Source of the DNA: CFX2 sp014338005 | Lineage (GTDB): Bacteria > Chloroflexota > Anaerolineae > Aggregatilineales > Phototrophicaceae | Length of the DNA: 64,000 bases | Assembly (NCBI GenBank): GCA_030263555.1 | Contig: SZPE01000012.1 | Span: 1-64,000, forward strand | Direction: 5' to 3' | Part shown: positions 49,091 to 58,213 of the stretch, in pieces | How the letters are laid out: every line of letters begins with the position of its first letter | Position numbering within the stretch: position 1 is the first letter of the stretch | The notes under the pieces: model-generated | Database searches by the model: none | The model's input: the letters and a program-made list of their open reading frames with translations, nothing else | What the model was told of the DNA's origin: nothing | Position numbers and translations under genes: made by a program

Positions 49091-51049
49091 TTACGGCGCG
49101 TCAATTACAAAGCTGTCGTAAACGCTCCAACCACTGAATGTGCCGTCGGCACGGCGGGCGCGCACCCGCCAGTAGTAAATCGCATTTAACAACGATGGTA
49201 GGGTAATTTCGGTGACATTGCCGGAAACAGAAATGGGCGAAAAAGATAACTGTGTACCGGGACTGGCGCTTCTGCTGATCTCCACTTCATATCCGGTTGC
49301 CGAGGTTAAAGGATTCCACGTCAGCGTTGGTGTAGAAATCGTAAAGAGATTGCGGTAGGGTGCTGCATTTGGCGGCGAGCAAACGTTTCGCACGATGGTT
49401 GATAGATAGGTTATCAGGTCTTCTTCTGTGCCGATGTCCTTGAAGTAGTAGAACTCTTTTGGATCGGACGGTATCTGATTGGCGAAACGTTCCGCTCTGG
49501 CGGCATCGCCCCACTCAGCCGTGAATTTAGTCATGAATATGGCGCGCCCCGCCGACTTGTTAGCAGCCGCTTCCGCGACGGGATTGCCGTATTCCAGTGG
49601 TTCGTCCTGGTCTCCCGTGCTGATAAGTATGATTATGTCCGGCGCATAGGAGCGCCCAAGCCGGGTGAACTGGTCACGCGCCAGACGAAGTCCTTTACCA
49701 ATATTGGCTGCTGTCATTCCATTCGGCAGCAAGGCGCGCTCGATGGCATCTATTGCTGTAAGCAGCGAATCAAGGGTTGTATACTGCCCAAGCTCAATCT
49801 CGCTGCGCGTAAGGCTGGTATGAGCGATCTGAACAACGCCGAAATGAGTCTGATCGGCGCTGATATCGAAAGACCGCGCCAGATCGCCGACGAAGTTTTT
49901 CATGATCTCCATACGCCACGTGCGGGCCGGGGTGATGCGCCACATACCTTGAGCATCATCGGGAACCAATGGATCATCGGCAGTCCACGACATATCCATG
50001 ACGACAACAATGTCCTGGGGAATAGAACATTTGTCGGGCAGTTTTGCCAGGCCGAGATCAATATCTAACTTAATACGCGGTACGGTCGCCGGAACACCAA
50101 ACAGCTTCGTTCTGGCGGTGGATTGGTTGAAATCGCTGTTAAACGCATCGTTGGGCTTCTCGGCGCGCGTCAGGTCATACCCCAGGCTTAGAAGCTGTGC
50201 CCGGTCAACCTGCACACGATATTGCGCATCCGGGCCGGAGGGAACAAATGCCATATTGTAGTAGCCGCTCGCCCCGCTGACGGTGGACATGATGAGGTTA
50301 TTGCCGGCGTCGTACAGCGAGAGCGTGACCCCAGGCACGGGGGGTTCTCCGGCTTCCCAGACGCCATCAGCATCAAGGTCATGCCAGACAGAATCGCCGA
50401 TTCTGGTCGTCAGGTCGAGCTTGAGATGAACGAACAACGCATTCTGGCAGATGTTATTAATGTCAAGACAGGCTTTATTAAGTGGTATATTCCAGCGATC
50501 ATAGTTCCAGGTGCCATATGACCCACCGCCATCCTGAATAACCACCGCGCCGTGAGAATAAGCAAAAATATCCTCGGACCAATTCGTTTCGTCTACGATG
50601 GAGGGCGTGAACATCACGAAATCTGCGGTGTTCAGTTCAGCCTCAGAGGTGACGATTTGCCAGGCATCAGGGTTGTTCAGCATCCAGTTTACGATCATGT
50701 GCATACCCACAATGTCGTAGAAATCAATTTGGCCGTCACTATTAGCATCGCCTTCATTTGCATCCAAAATATTGAGGATGCCGCCATAATATAACATCCC
50801 GGCGATGTAGGCGGATGGATAACCCCTACAGTTGCCGCCTGGTTGTTGTAATAGTGTGCATGTAGGATCAGCAGGCCAGTCTGTCCCCCGGTTGGCGGAA
50901 ACCCAGGCGTAAGCATCCTCACGGTCATAGCGGTAAAGCGCCTGGGCGCGCAGCGGGTGGGCGGCAGGACAAAACACCAGCAGACTCAAAATCAGGACAA
51001 CAATGAAACGGCGGCGATAAGCTGCGTGAATGACGGTCAGATCAGACAT
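49091..51049 (-). CDS. Exported VWA/SdrB-domain protein with amidase-like N-terminus
   Basis: Secreted protein of 652 residues (an ATG at 51112 would add 21 residues). Signal peptide RRRFIVVLILSLLVFCPAAHP. The region 45-210 resembles the Amidase_6-type domain (YDREDAYAWVSANRG, then SHGAVVI) but the nucleophile region reads GGNCRGYPSAYIAGM; a dockerin-like calcium loop (GDANSDGQIDFYDIVGMH) is embedded in it. Next comes an SdrB-like domain (IGDSVWHDLDADGVWEAGEPPVPGVTL), then a von Willebrand A domain starting DIVVVMDMSWT (partial MIDAS), and a fibronectin-like end. It is the last of three exported-protein genes on this strand. Surface adhesion or assembly role inferred. Confidence 0.78.
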   Translation of the reverse strand: MSDLTVIHAAYRRRFIVVLILSLLVFCPAAHPLRAQALYRYDREDAYAWVSANRGTDWPADPTCTLLQQPGGNCRGYPSAYIAGMLYYGGILNILDANEGDANSDGQIDFYDIVGMHMIVNWMLNNPDAWQIVTSEAELNTADFVMFTPSIVDETNWSEDIFAYSHGAVVIQDGGGSYGTWNYDRWNIPLNKACLDINNICQNALFVHLKLDLTTRIGDSVWHDLDADGVWEAGEPPVPGVTLSLYDAGNNLIMSTVSGASGYYNMAFVPSGPDAQYRVQVDRAQLLSLGYDLTRAEKPNDAFNSDFNQSTARTKLFGVPATVPRIKLDIDLGLAKLPDKCSIPQDIVVVMDMSWTADDPLVPDDAQGMWRITPARTWRMEIMKNFVGDLARSFDISADQTHFGVVQIAHTSLTRSEIELGQYTTLDSLLTAIDAIERALLPNGMTAANIGKGLRLARDQFTRLGRSYAPDIIILISTGDQDEPLEYGNPVAEAAANKSAGRAIFMTKFTAEWGDAARAERFANQIPSDPKEFYYFKDIGTEEDLITYLSTIVRNVCSPPNAAPYRNLFTISTPTLTWNPLTSATGYEVEISRSASPGTQLSFSPISVSGNVTEITLPSLLNAIYYWRVRARRADGTFSGWSVYDSFVIDAP

Positions 51050-51127
51050 GGAGGTCACACTTCCCAAGTATAGCCGACTGCAAATTACTGATGCCTGGCA
51101 CGGTTGCGACAAACTCCGGTTTTGAAC

Positions 51128-53170
51128 CTACCCGGTAAGGTTATTCAGGCCGATTGCAGCAACCTGGACAGGTCTGCCGCTGCTGTCCTTGAACAGCACT
51201 TCAACCCGAGATAAAGGAACGCTGGCTGTTACGTTTTTATAGTCAGGTTTGACGGCATAAACCCGCACACCATCGTAAAGGAACAGTTCACCATCCGGCC
51301 TCATCAGCAGTTGGTCAATCCGCTTGCCTTCGAGTACTGTATAATCCATTTCCAGACGCTTGGGTTCGGCCTCATCTTCTTCTTTGGTATACCAGTACAG
51401 ACCGAACTGTCCTTCATCCTGGCAGGCAAAAAGCAGGCCGAAGTTTTCTTTTGGTCCAAAAACAGGGCTGGTGATGACGCTGCAGGACTGTGTTTTTTCA
51501 ATCCACACGCTGTCACCTTGTTTGTCATTATCCAGCACGTGAAGACCCGGTTTATCGCCATAATCCACAAAGGCGATAAAGCGGCCATCAGGCGAATAGG
51601 TGGCATAACCTCTACGGTGGTTTTCGTCGGGCCAGGGACTTGCGCTGCCTCCCAGTCTGTATTGATAAATGCGAGGCCCGCCGGCACCCAAGACCGTGAA
51701 CAGAAGTTCTTTGCCCCCCGGCGACCAGGCAATGGAGCCGGGTTCCTCGCCGTCTTCAAGATCAACGATATATCTTAGCTCAATCGCGGCAGAAGGTGAG
51801 GAATTATCGGATGGAACATCCGCTATTAACAACTTCACAGCACCCGAATTCACATCGCGCCCGAACCAGGCGATCTGGTTTTGATCTGGATGGATGGTGG
51901 GATACGAATACTGCATGGCCGAATCCAAGCTGTTGGTGAACTGCTGATGCCGGGCATTTCCACGCAGTACGTAGAGGGAATTGGTATGGTTTGCCCACTC
52001 GCTGACATAAACGATAACGACGCCCAATCCCGGTTCGGGCGCGTCAGGTGTATCGGTAGGCATCGGTGTCGGGGATTCTAAAGGTGTCAGAATTGTTGGG
52101 GTAGGCGTAGGGACATTCTGATTGCCACTACCGGGCGACGGTGTTGAACTGTGTGCGCCTTCTGGCGCGTGTGTAGGCGTAGGGGTATTGGTCAGTGTGG
52201 GTTCTTCGGGCGTAGGGGAATCGGGAGTATGTGGCACGCGCGGTCTACGAAGCCACTCAAAAACCCCGTCACACGAATCGGCTTTATCCGGCTGCATCAG
52301 ATTGTTTAGCTCCTCCAGTTCTTCTTCATAGCCACCCTGCTCCAGCATCCATGACACATGGTGATCGAGCAGATCGAGGAAGTCGCCCTGCGTTAAATTG
52401 TTATTTTTAAGGCACTCCCCGTTATGATCCAACCAGTTTTCCAGGTTTGGCAGCGTATCAAGAAGATGGCGGTAGGGGTCAGGAAGTTTGTTTGGATCTA
52501 CGAGCAGTCCCAGCTTTCCGCAGTCGTTCTTATAGGCGATTTGCAGGTAAATCGGCAGTTCGGCGGCAAGCACATTGACGTAAGCGTCCGGGCAGTTAAA
52601 GGTATCGTTCCTGAACCGCTCACAATCCTTCTGCTCCGCGATCTGGACTACATCCCCGCGCACCCACCCTGTATTTTCGATGCCGCCATATTGAAACTTG
52701 AATTGGTACCAGTCCTTCCCGTCCCCATCAGAGTTATAGTCAATATCCAGAACTCGAATCCAGTTGAAAAAATTCTCCAGCAATATCGGGTATGCATCAG
52801 CGTTTATTGAGGGACCTTTACGAATAATGGTGCCCTTCGTGTTCGCCGGGTTCGGCGCAATCGAGCAGTAGGGAGGCGGAGGGGGAAGCGCCGGCGTCGG
52901 CGTGTAAGTCGGCGTCAGCGTGTAAGTCGGAGTCGGCCTTGGGGTGGTCGGCGACACTTCTTCAGGTGGCTGAGACTGCGGATCAGTCGGGCGCGGCGGA
53001 ATAGATGTTTCACGACGAGGTGGCTCGTCAAGCGGCGGCACTTGCAGGACAGCGTCAGCCGTCGCGGTGGAAAACACAGTCTGGTCATTCAGCACCATAA
53101 ACAGACCGGCTGCCACAATGAACAGCATGAAAAAGAGTCTAAAGGAAATCAACCGGCGCAACTGTTTCAT
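51128..53170 (-). CDS. Membrane-anchored SH3-like / beta-propeller protein
   Basis: Protein of 680 residues. One N-terminal TM helix (about 11-28), a long TPTPTYTLTPTYTPTP linker, then an SH3-like domain (about 105-175; TIIRKGPSINADAYPILLENFFNWIRVL), a helical Cys-containing domain, a second Thr/Pro linker and a TolB-like beta-propeller (about 385-640) with IAWSPGGKELLFT and ATYSPDGRFIAFVDYG blades. It probably faces outside and binds peptides or glycans. It is the middle gene of the exported-protein operon; 40 bp separates it from the FGE-like gene before it. No enzyme motif is recognised. Confidence 0.8.
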   Translation of the reverse strand: MKQLRRLISFRLFFMLFIVAAGLFMVLNDQTVFSTATADAVLQVPPLDEPPRRETSIPPRPTDPQSQPPEEVSPTTPRPTPTYTLTPTYTPTPALPPPPPYCSIAPNPANTKGTIIRKGPSINADAYPILLENFFNWIRVLDIDYNSDGDGKDWYQFKFQYGGIENTGWVRGDVVQIAEQKDCERFRNDTFNCPDAYVNVLAAELPIYLQIAYKNDCGKLGLLVDPNKLPDPYRHLLDTLPNLENWLDHNGECLKNNNLTQGDFLDLLDHHVSWMLEQGGYEEELEELNNLMQPDKADSCDGVFEWLRRPRVPHTPDSPTPEEPTLTNTPTPTHAPEGAHSSTPSPGSGNQNVPTPTPTILTPLESPTPMPTDTPDAPEPGLGVVIVYVSEWANHTNSLYVLRGNARHQQFTNSLDSAMQYSYPTIHPDQNQIAWFGRDVNSGAVKLLIADVPSDNSSPSAAIELRYIVDLEDGEEPGSIAWSPGGKELLFTVLGAGGPRIYQYRLGGSASPWPDENHRRGYATYSPDGRFIAFVDYGDKPGLHVLDNDKQGDSVWIEKTQSCSVITSPVFGPKENFGLLFACQDEGQFGLYWYTKEEDEAEPKRLEMDYTVLEGKRIDQLLMRPDGELFLYDGVRVYAVKPDYKNVTASVPLSRVEVLFKDSSGRPVQVAAIGLNNLTG

Positions 53171-53209
53171 AACCTGCCTCGCTCAAATAATCAGATATAC
53201 TGGCGACAT

Positions 53210-55102
53210 TCAGGGCTTTTTGCCCATGCATCTGAAGATCGGGGCCTCAAACGCAAGTTCGTATGTGCCTTTAAAGCTGAGCTGCCTGTCTGCAAAGTCG
53301 AACAGCGGATATTTGTCTTGGTGACGCGGATCGCCCGTCCATTCAACGTTATCCGGCGTTTCTGGCGTCGGCAGTGTTTGCAAAATACTGGCCGTAGCCA
53401 ATGAAAATCCGCCGGGTACCAACTGTTTATATTCGTCCCCGTTCTCCCATAACCACTTACAGTAGGCATCTGCTTCATACCAGGCAGCCCGGTTATACGG
53501 TTCGTCATTTTCCAGGACTGGAGCTTTACCGCCCTCGCCCGGCTTTTTGATTTCGACCGGGAAGCCGCTGTAGTTATAGTTTCTGACGAATGCTGCGAAC
53601 TCCCGGTTGGACACAGGCCGCTCCTGAACCAGGTACGCTCCTGCGCCATCCGACTTTTCCGTCCACTCCAAAAATGGATTTAGAGTCGGCGCCGGTGTAA
53701 AGGTGGGCATAGGAGTATCAGTCGGGGTCGGCGTATCGGTTGGTGATGGCGTGAACGTCGGCGTGGGCGTAGCAGTCGGCGTATCGGTTGGGGATGGCGT
53801 GAGCGTGGGTGTTTCGGTGTGGGTCGGCAGATAAGTGGGCGTGGGGGGGATGACAAGCCAGCAGCCCACTTGTTCCAACGATGTGTTCGAGCAGGTGTCG
53901 TCCGAAGAACTGCCCGGCCACCGCAGGGCTACATCCCGAAATGAGCCTCCGCCATACCAAAAAACATCGCCGAATTGCACCGGTCGTTTGAAAATGCGCT
54001 GGATATTCGTGCATATCATCGGTAAAGTCGGGTCAACGCCGGTTCTATAGTAGATGTAGCAGTCTCCTGGGTACACCAAACCATCGTTCGTCTGCAAGAT
54101 ATCGAACGCATCTTCCAGAAGATATGTCCGTCCAAGCCATACGGCGACAATCTCAACCCCTTTTAAAGATGTGGGGGAAACGATATAAATCGTAAACGAT
54201 GTGGTATCAGAGAAGAGACCGATGTCAGCATTGGATGGCGTGTTAGTGAACGCCACCACTACCGGCGTATCGCTCGGCCTGGGCGTGGGCGACGGCGGAC
54301 GCGGCGTGGGGCTGGGTGTAGGCGTATCAGTTGGGGTATCGGTCGGCGTGGGAGTAGGGGAAGGCGTATCGCTCGAAGTCGCTGACGGCGCAGGCGACGG
54401 CGTATCGCTGGCGGTCGGCGCGACCGACGGCGTTGGGGTAATCGTGGGTGCGATGACGATTTTTACGTTCACGCTGCCCTGCACAGCGACCGAACTCGCT
54501 TCTAACCAGCCGCTCCCGCCACCGTGTAAACTAACCTGATACCATTCTCCATCCTCGCTGATGCCGGTAATTTCCACCATCTGATCGGGCGTCACCGACT
54601 CCAGCACAGCATATTGACGGGACGGCCCGGCGCGCACGGCGGTGGTCTGTCGCGGCTGCGCCAGGGGTTGGTCGGGCGGGATCGGGAAACGCCCGGTCAG
54701 GTTTAGCGCCAGCAGTGCCAGAACGATTACGCTCAAAATCGCCAGCAGAGCGGTGGTTCGCAGTTCATCAAACTGTTTTTTAATAAAATTTCCGAGGGTT
54801 TCGCGGCGCTCCCTGCCGATTAACGCCGCCAGGATACCGCCGATCACGGGTGTCATGATGGCGATCAGCCCTAGCACTTCTTCCGCGTTTTCGCCGGACA
54901 GCCGCACCAGCAGGATGCCGCCGGAAACAACCAGCACAATCAACAGCGCCGCGTTGATGACATTGCCCCAGGGGTGGCTTATTTCTGCCCCCGATGGCTG
55001 CGCCGGGACATCACTTTCACCGGCATCTGGAATTTCCTGCTGTGACGAATCCGAGGAGTCCTTCGGCTCGCCATTCTGGTTGCTTTGCTCGTCCTCCGGC
55101 AC
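53210..55102 (-). CDS. Membrane SH3 / FGE-sulfatase-like protein
   Basis: Protein of 630 residues. An acidic, disordered N-terminus (about 1-42) is followed by two or three TM helices (about 45-67, 73-93, 115-135), an SH3-like domain (about 145-205), two long SPTPTPTDTP linkers with a beta domain between them and a C-terminal formylglycine-generating-enzyme-like domain (about 490-630; YLVQERPVSNREFAAFVRN, AAWYEADAYCKWLWE, IFRCMGKKP). The FGE-like fold is also used by non-enzymatic carbohydrate-binding proteins, and the paired active cysteines of true FGE are not evident. It is the first gene of the three-gene minus-strand unit. Confidence 0.8.
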   Translation of the reverse strand: MPEDEQSNQNGEPKDSSDSSQQEIPDAGESDVPAQPSGAEISHPWGNVINAALLIVLVVSGGILLVRLSGENAEEVLGLIAIMTPVIGGILAALIGRERRETLGNFIKKQFDELRTTALLAILSVIVLALLALNLTGRFPIPPDQPLAQPRQTTAVRAGPSRQYAVLESVTPDQMVEITGISEDGEWYQVSLHGGGSGWLEASSVAVQGSVNVKIVIAPTITPTPSVAPTASDTPSPAPSATSSDTPSPTPTPTDTPTDTPTPSPTPRPPSPTPRPSDTPVVVAFTNTPSNADIGLFSDTTSFTIYIVSPTSLKGVEIVAVWLGRTYLLEDAFDILQTNDGLVYPGDCYIYYRTGVDPTLPMICTNIQRIFKRPVQFGDVFWYGGGSFRDVALRWPGSSSDDTCSNTSLEQVGCWLVIPPTPTYLPTHTETPTLTPSPTDTPTATPTPTFTPSPTDTPTPTDTPMPTFTPAPTLNPFLEWTEKSDGAGAYLVQERPVSNREFAAFVRNYNYSGFPVEIKKPGEGGKAPVLENDEPYNRAAWYEADAYCKWLWENGDEYKQLVPGGFSLATASILQTLPTPETPDNVEWTGDPRHQDKYPLFDFADRQLSFKGTYELAFEAPIFRCMGKKP

Positions 55103-55471
55103 GTGTCTCCCCGGACTGTGATTTGAGGCCAGTAAACACTATTGCGCCCGTGTGGACGGCAGGCCCTCACGGGCGCTGTTCAAAATCACTAACGAAACAT
55201 CAACAGATGATAGAGGCAGTCCGTAAACACCTATCCCTTAACCACATTCTAACAATAGATTATCCAAATGACAACTTATAAAACCATTAAATATGCTCCT
55301 ACTTTTTGTAAAGCGCGTTTATTTAGCGAACTTCACGCGCCGACCGGACGGCAGACCATCTTAAGACTCTGGCCTTATAGTCCGCTCTCGCCTTGCTGTA
55401 TACTGAATAAAGTTCTATCGCGTGGGCATGGAAACACCATGCCCTTTTGTAACCTCTGGACGCCCTGCATT
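55103..55471. other. AT-rich intergenic region between divergent units
   Basis: This 369-bp gap holds no gene that can be supported. It must contain promoters for the exported-protein operon (-) and the MFS gene (+). On the plus strand TATACT at 55399-55404 is a fair -10. On the minus strand no good pair was seen. An open frame that starts at 55268 is rejected because it begins upstream of this promoter. Confidence 0.6.
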
Positions 55472-56683
55472 ATGGATCGCCGCCGGATCATCCCGATATT
55501 TTTGATTGTGTTCGTCAACTTTCTGGGCGGAACGATTGTGCTGCCCATCCTGCCGCTGTACGCTCAGCGCCATTTCGACGCCTCGCCGGAACAGGTCACG
55601 CTGCTGCAAGCCTCGTTTTTCCTGGCGCAGTTCCTGGCCGGCCCGGTGCTGGGGCGGCTTTCCGACCGATACGGGCGCGTGCCGCTGCTCATCATCAGTC
55701 AGATCGGCACTGTCATCAGCTTTCTGATGATGGGCGCGGCGCAAAGCCTGACCATGCTGTTTGCCGCGCGCATCCTGGACGGCATCACCGGTGGCAATAT
55801 CATCGTCGCCCAGGCGTATATCACCGACGTTACCCCGCGCGAGCAGCGCACGCGGGCGCTGGGCCTGGTTTTTATGGCCTTCGGCCTGGGTTTCATCTTC
55901 GGGCCGGGGCTGGGCGGGTCGCTGGCGGCCTTCCTGGGCGAAACCTCCCCCTTCTGGGTTGGCGGCGCAGTGACGTTCCTCACCGTCCTGCTGACCTGGT
56001 TCACACTGGATGAATCGCTCACGGCGGAGCAGCGCGCGGCGCGGCGGGAGCAGAACGTGAAGATGAAACCTGCCGACGTACTGGGCAATACCCCCCTGCT
56101 GCTCATCCTGGTGATCGGTTTCGCCGCGCAGTTCAGCTTTTCGCTGTTCCAGTCCACTTTCGCCCTGTTCGGCGAAGCGGTGCTGTTCCCGCAGAACACG
56201 CCGCAGGAAGCGAACCTGGGCATCGGCCTGCTGCTGACCGGCATCGGCATCGGGCAGTTCGGCACACAGGTTTTTCTCATTCAACGGCTGGTGCGGCGTT
56301 TTGGCGAGCCGACTCTGGTTTTTCTGGGCGCTGCGCTGCGCGGGCTGGGCGTTTTGTCCCTGGCGGTATTCACCTCGCCCTGGCTAGTTGGGCCGGTGTC
56401 GCTCATCACCTTCGCCGTCGGCTCCGGCATCATGATGCCCTCGCTGCAATCGCTGGCGACAACCACCACCCGCGACGATCTGCGCGGCGGCGTGCTGGGC
56501 GTTTACCAGTCCGCCACCAGCCTGGGCATCATCTTCGGCAGCGCGTTGGGCGGTGTGCTGTTCGCCATCTCGCCTACCCGGCCATTCCTAGTAGGCGGCG
56601 TGTTATTCCTGTGCCTGCTGTTCCCGGCGGCGCTGCTGGCGCGGCGTGTGCCGGCGGCAGTCCCGCTGGCGCGTCCATCCTGA
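55472..56683 (+). CDS. MFS transporter, drug:H+ antiporter (TetA-like) type
   Basis: Inner-membrane exporter of 403 residues with twelve predicted helices. It starts VNFLGGTIVLPILPLYA and has the loop 2-3 motif GRLSDRYGRVPLL, the motif C-like region GLGFIFGPGLGGSLA in helix 5 and a repeated weaker copy in the second half. The ATG giving MDRRRIIPIF is chosen; ATG at 55439 is possible, and both lie after the likely -10 at 55399. Substrate unknown; no regulator gene is next to it. Confidence 0.9.
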   Translation: MDRRRIIPIFLIVFVNFLGGTIVLPILPLYAQRHFDASPEQVTLLQASFFLAQFLAGPVLGRLSDRYGRVPLLIISQIGTVISFLMMGAAQSLTMLFAARILDGITGGNIIVAQAYITDVTPREQRTRALGLVFMAFGLGFIFGPGLGGSLAAFLGETSPFWVGGAVTFLTVLLTWFTLDESLTAEQRAARREQNVKMKPADVLGNTPLLLILVIGFAAQFSFSLFQSTFALFGEAVLFPQNTPQEANLGIGLLLTGIGIGQFGTQVFLIQRLVRRFGEPTLVFLGAALRGLGVLSLAVFTSPWLVGPVSLITFAVGSGIMMPSLQSLATTTTRDDLRGGVLGVYQSATSLGIIFGSALGGVLFAISPTRPFLVGGVLFLCLLFPAALLARRVPAAVPLARPS

Positions 56684-56774
56684 TGCGCTTCCAACGGCGC
56701 GCCGTCCCGGTTGCGTTTTCCGCGCCGATGCGGTAGGTTTTCCGGCGGCGAAGCAACATAAGGGGATACACCAT

Positions 56775-57542
56775 ATGCGACTGGCGGTTTTGTCCGATAT
56801 TCACGGCAACTTACTGGCGCTGGAAACCGTCCTGGCCGACCTGGCGGCATTGGGCGGCGCGGATTTAACCTGGTGTCTGGGTGATCTGGCCGCTTTTGGC
56901 CCGCGCCCGGTGGAGTGCATCCACCGGATTAAAACGCTGGCCGAAGCCGATGAAGGCAAAACCTTCAAGGTGATCGGCGGTAATACTGACCGCTACATGG
57001 TCACGGGCGAGCGTTTTCCTGTCCCCCCGGCGGCTGATGAAACCGCGCTGAAACAGTATATCGAACTGTGGAAATCCTTCGGCAGCAGCCTGATCTGGGC
57101 GGTCGAACAAATCAGCTTTGAGGATTATGAGTTTCTGAAAAAACTCATCGGGCGCGAACTTTCGCACAGTTTTGATGGCTGCCACGTCATCGGCTATCAC
57201 GCCGTCCCCGGCAATGATGAAACCTTCCTGCTGCCGGATACGCCCGACGAAGAAGCCCGCGACCTGCTGCTCGACCGCGAAGGCCACCTTGCCATCGGCG
57301 GTCACACCCACCATCAGATGGATCGCAGCCTGGGCAGTTGGCGCGTCGTTAACGTCGGCAGTGTGGGCGCATCCGTTGACCGCCCCGGTTACGCCCAGTG
57401 GGGATTGTTCACCTTTGAAAACGGGCAGATAACGGTCGAACTGCGAAACGCGGCTTATGACCTGGAAGCCGTCATCGCCGACCTGCGCGCCGTCGGTTAT
57501 CCCGTCCCCGATTGGACGGCCAGCCGCCTGCGGCAGAAATAA
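56775..57542 (+). CDS. Calcineurin-like metallophosphoesterase (YfcE/MJ0936 type)
   Basis: Soluble phosphoesterase of 255 residues with the complete metal ligand set: SDIHGN, GDLAAFGP, GGNTDRY (GNxD/H variant with T-D), a histidine near CHVIGYHA and GGHTHHQMDR. The ATG at 56775 is chosen as AAGGGG lies upstream; an earlier in-frame ATG overlaps the end of the MFS gene. The insertion between residues 75 and 115 is typical of the diadenosine/phosphodiesterase subgroup. Substrate unknown. Confidence 0.92.
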   Translation: MRLAVLSDIHGNLLALETVLADLAALGGADLTWCLGDLAAFGPRPVECIHRIKTLAEADEGKTFKVIGGNTDRYMVTGERFPVPPAADETALKQYIELWKSFGSSLIWAVEQISFEDYEFLKKLIGRELSHSFDGCHVIGYHAVPGNDETFLLPDTPDEEARDLLLDREGHLAIGGHTHHQMDRSLGSWRVVNVGSVGASVDRPGYAQWGLFTFENGQITVELRNAAYDLEAVIADLRAVGYPVPDWTASRLRQK

Positions 57543-57560
57543 CGGCGAGGCAGCGCGATT

Positions 57561-58199
57561 ATGCCCGACACTCAACAGCTTATAGATGATCTGCACGGCG
57601 ACGGCGATTACGGCATTTTGCTGGCCGCGCAGATGGGCGGCGTGCCGAACGAACTTCAGCTTATCATCCAGACCGCGCGTTATGACGAGGCCGCCCAGGG
57701 TTTGCGAGAACGCCGCGCCTATATCGTGCGCGTCCTGGGTGTGCGCGAGCATCGGATTTCGCTGGGCGTATTCGGCAGCCTGTTTTTCGCCCGCCAGCAG
57801 GAACACCCCCTGCTCTACCATCACAATACGCCCCTGACGGCGGTGCGTTTTGAAGGCCGGCCAAAGGATGTTAACGAACTGGTGCTGGACATCCACCAGG
57901 CTTACGTGCTGACGTTCGGCCCCTGGCGCGAGCTGGCCGCCGACATCAACCGGGCGCAGCCGCTCGTTAACCTGCTGGCTTCCGGCGAGGGTGTATTGGG
58001 GGTGATGCCCAGACCCGCCGCCGAACGTATGGCGAAGGTGCTGGCGCATCATGGGCTGGCTGCTCACCTGGACGAGCAGCCGTTTGAAACTGAAGACGAA
58101 CATGGCCGCTCTCGCCTGATGACCCTGCTCGGTGTGGGCGACTCGTATTTTGTGGCGATTGATTATTCTGTCCAGCAGATGGGCAAAACCGGCACTTAG
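57561..58199 (+). CDS. Conserved-looking protein of unknown function
   Basis: Protein of 212 residues with no recognised domain. It starts 18 bp after the phosphoesterase, with GGCGAGG as a weak ribosome-binding site, and ends 14 bp before the patatin gene, so the three are probably one operon. The sequence is soluble, mixed alpha/beta, with a LGVREHRISLGVFGSLFFARQQEHPLLYHH core and a C-terminal strand LLGVGDSYFVAIDYSVQQM. It could be a partner of the lipase or phosphoesterase; nothing in the sequence decides it. Confidence 0.75.
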   Translation: MPDTQQLIDDLHGDGDYGILLAAQMGGVPNELQLIIQTARYDEAAQGLRERRAYIVRVLGVREHRISLGVFGSLFFARQQEHPLLYHHNTPLTAVRFEGRPKDVNELVLDIHQAYVLTFGPWRELAADINRAQPLVNLLASGEGVLGVMPRPAAERMAKVLAHHGLAAHLDEQPFETEDEHGRSRLMTLLGVGDSYFVAIDYSVQQMGKTGT

Positions 58200-58213
58200 T
58201 CGAGGCGGAGCGG

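Noticed and set aside
52860..54450. Tandem-repeat-like GGCGTxGGCGTATC tracts, also at 62180-62340
   Set aside because: They are the coding sequence of Thr/Pro linkers in exported proteins, not a CRISPR array or DNA-level satellite.
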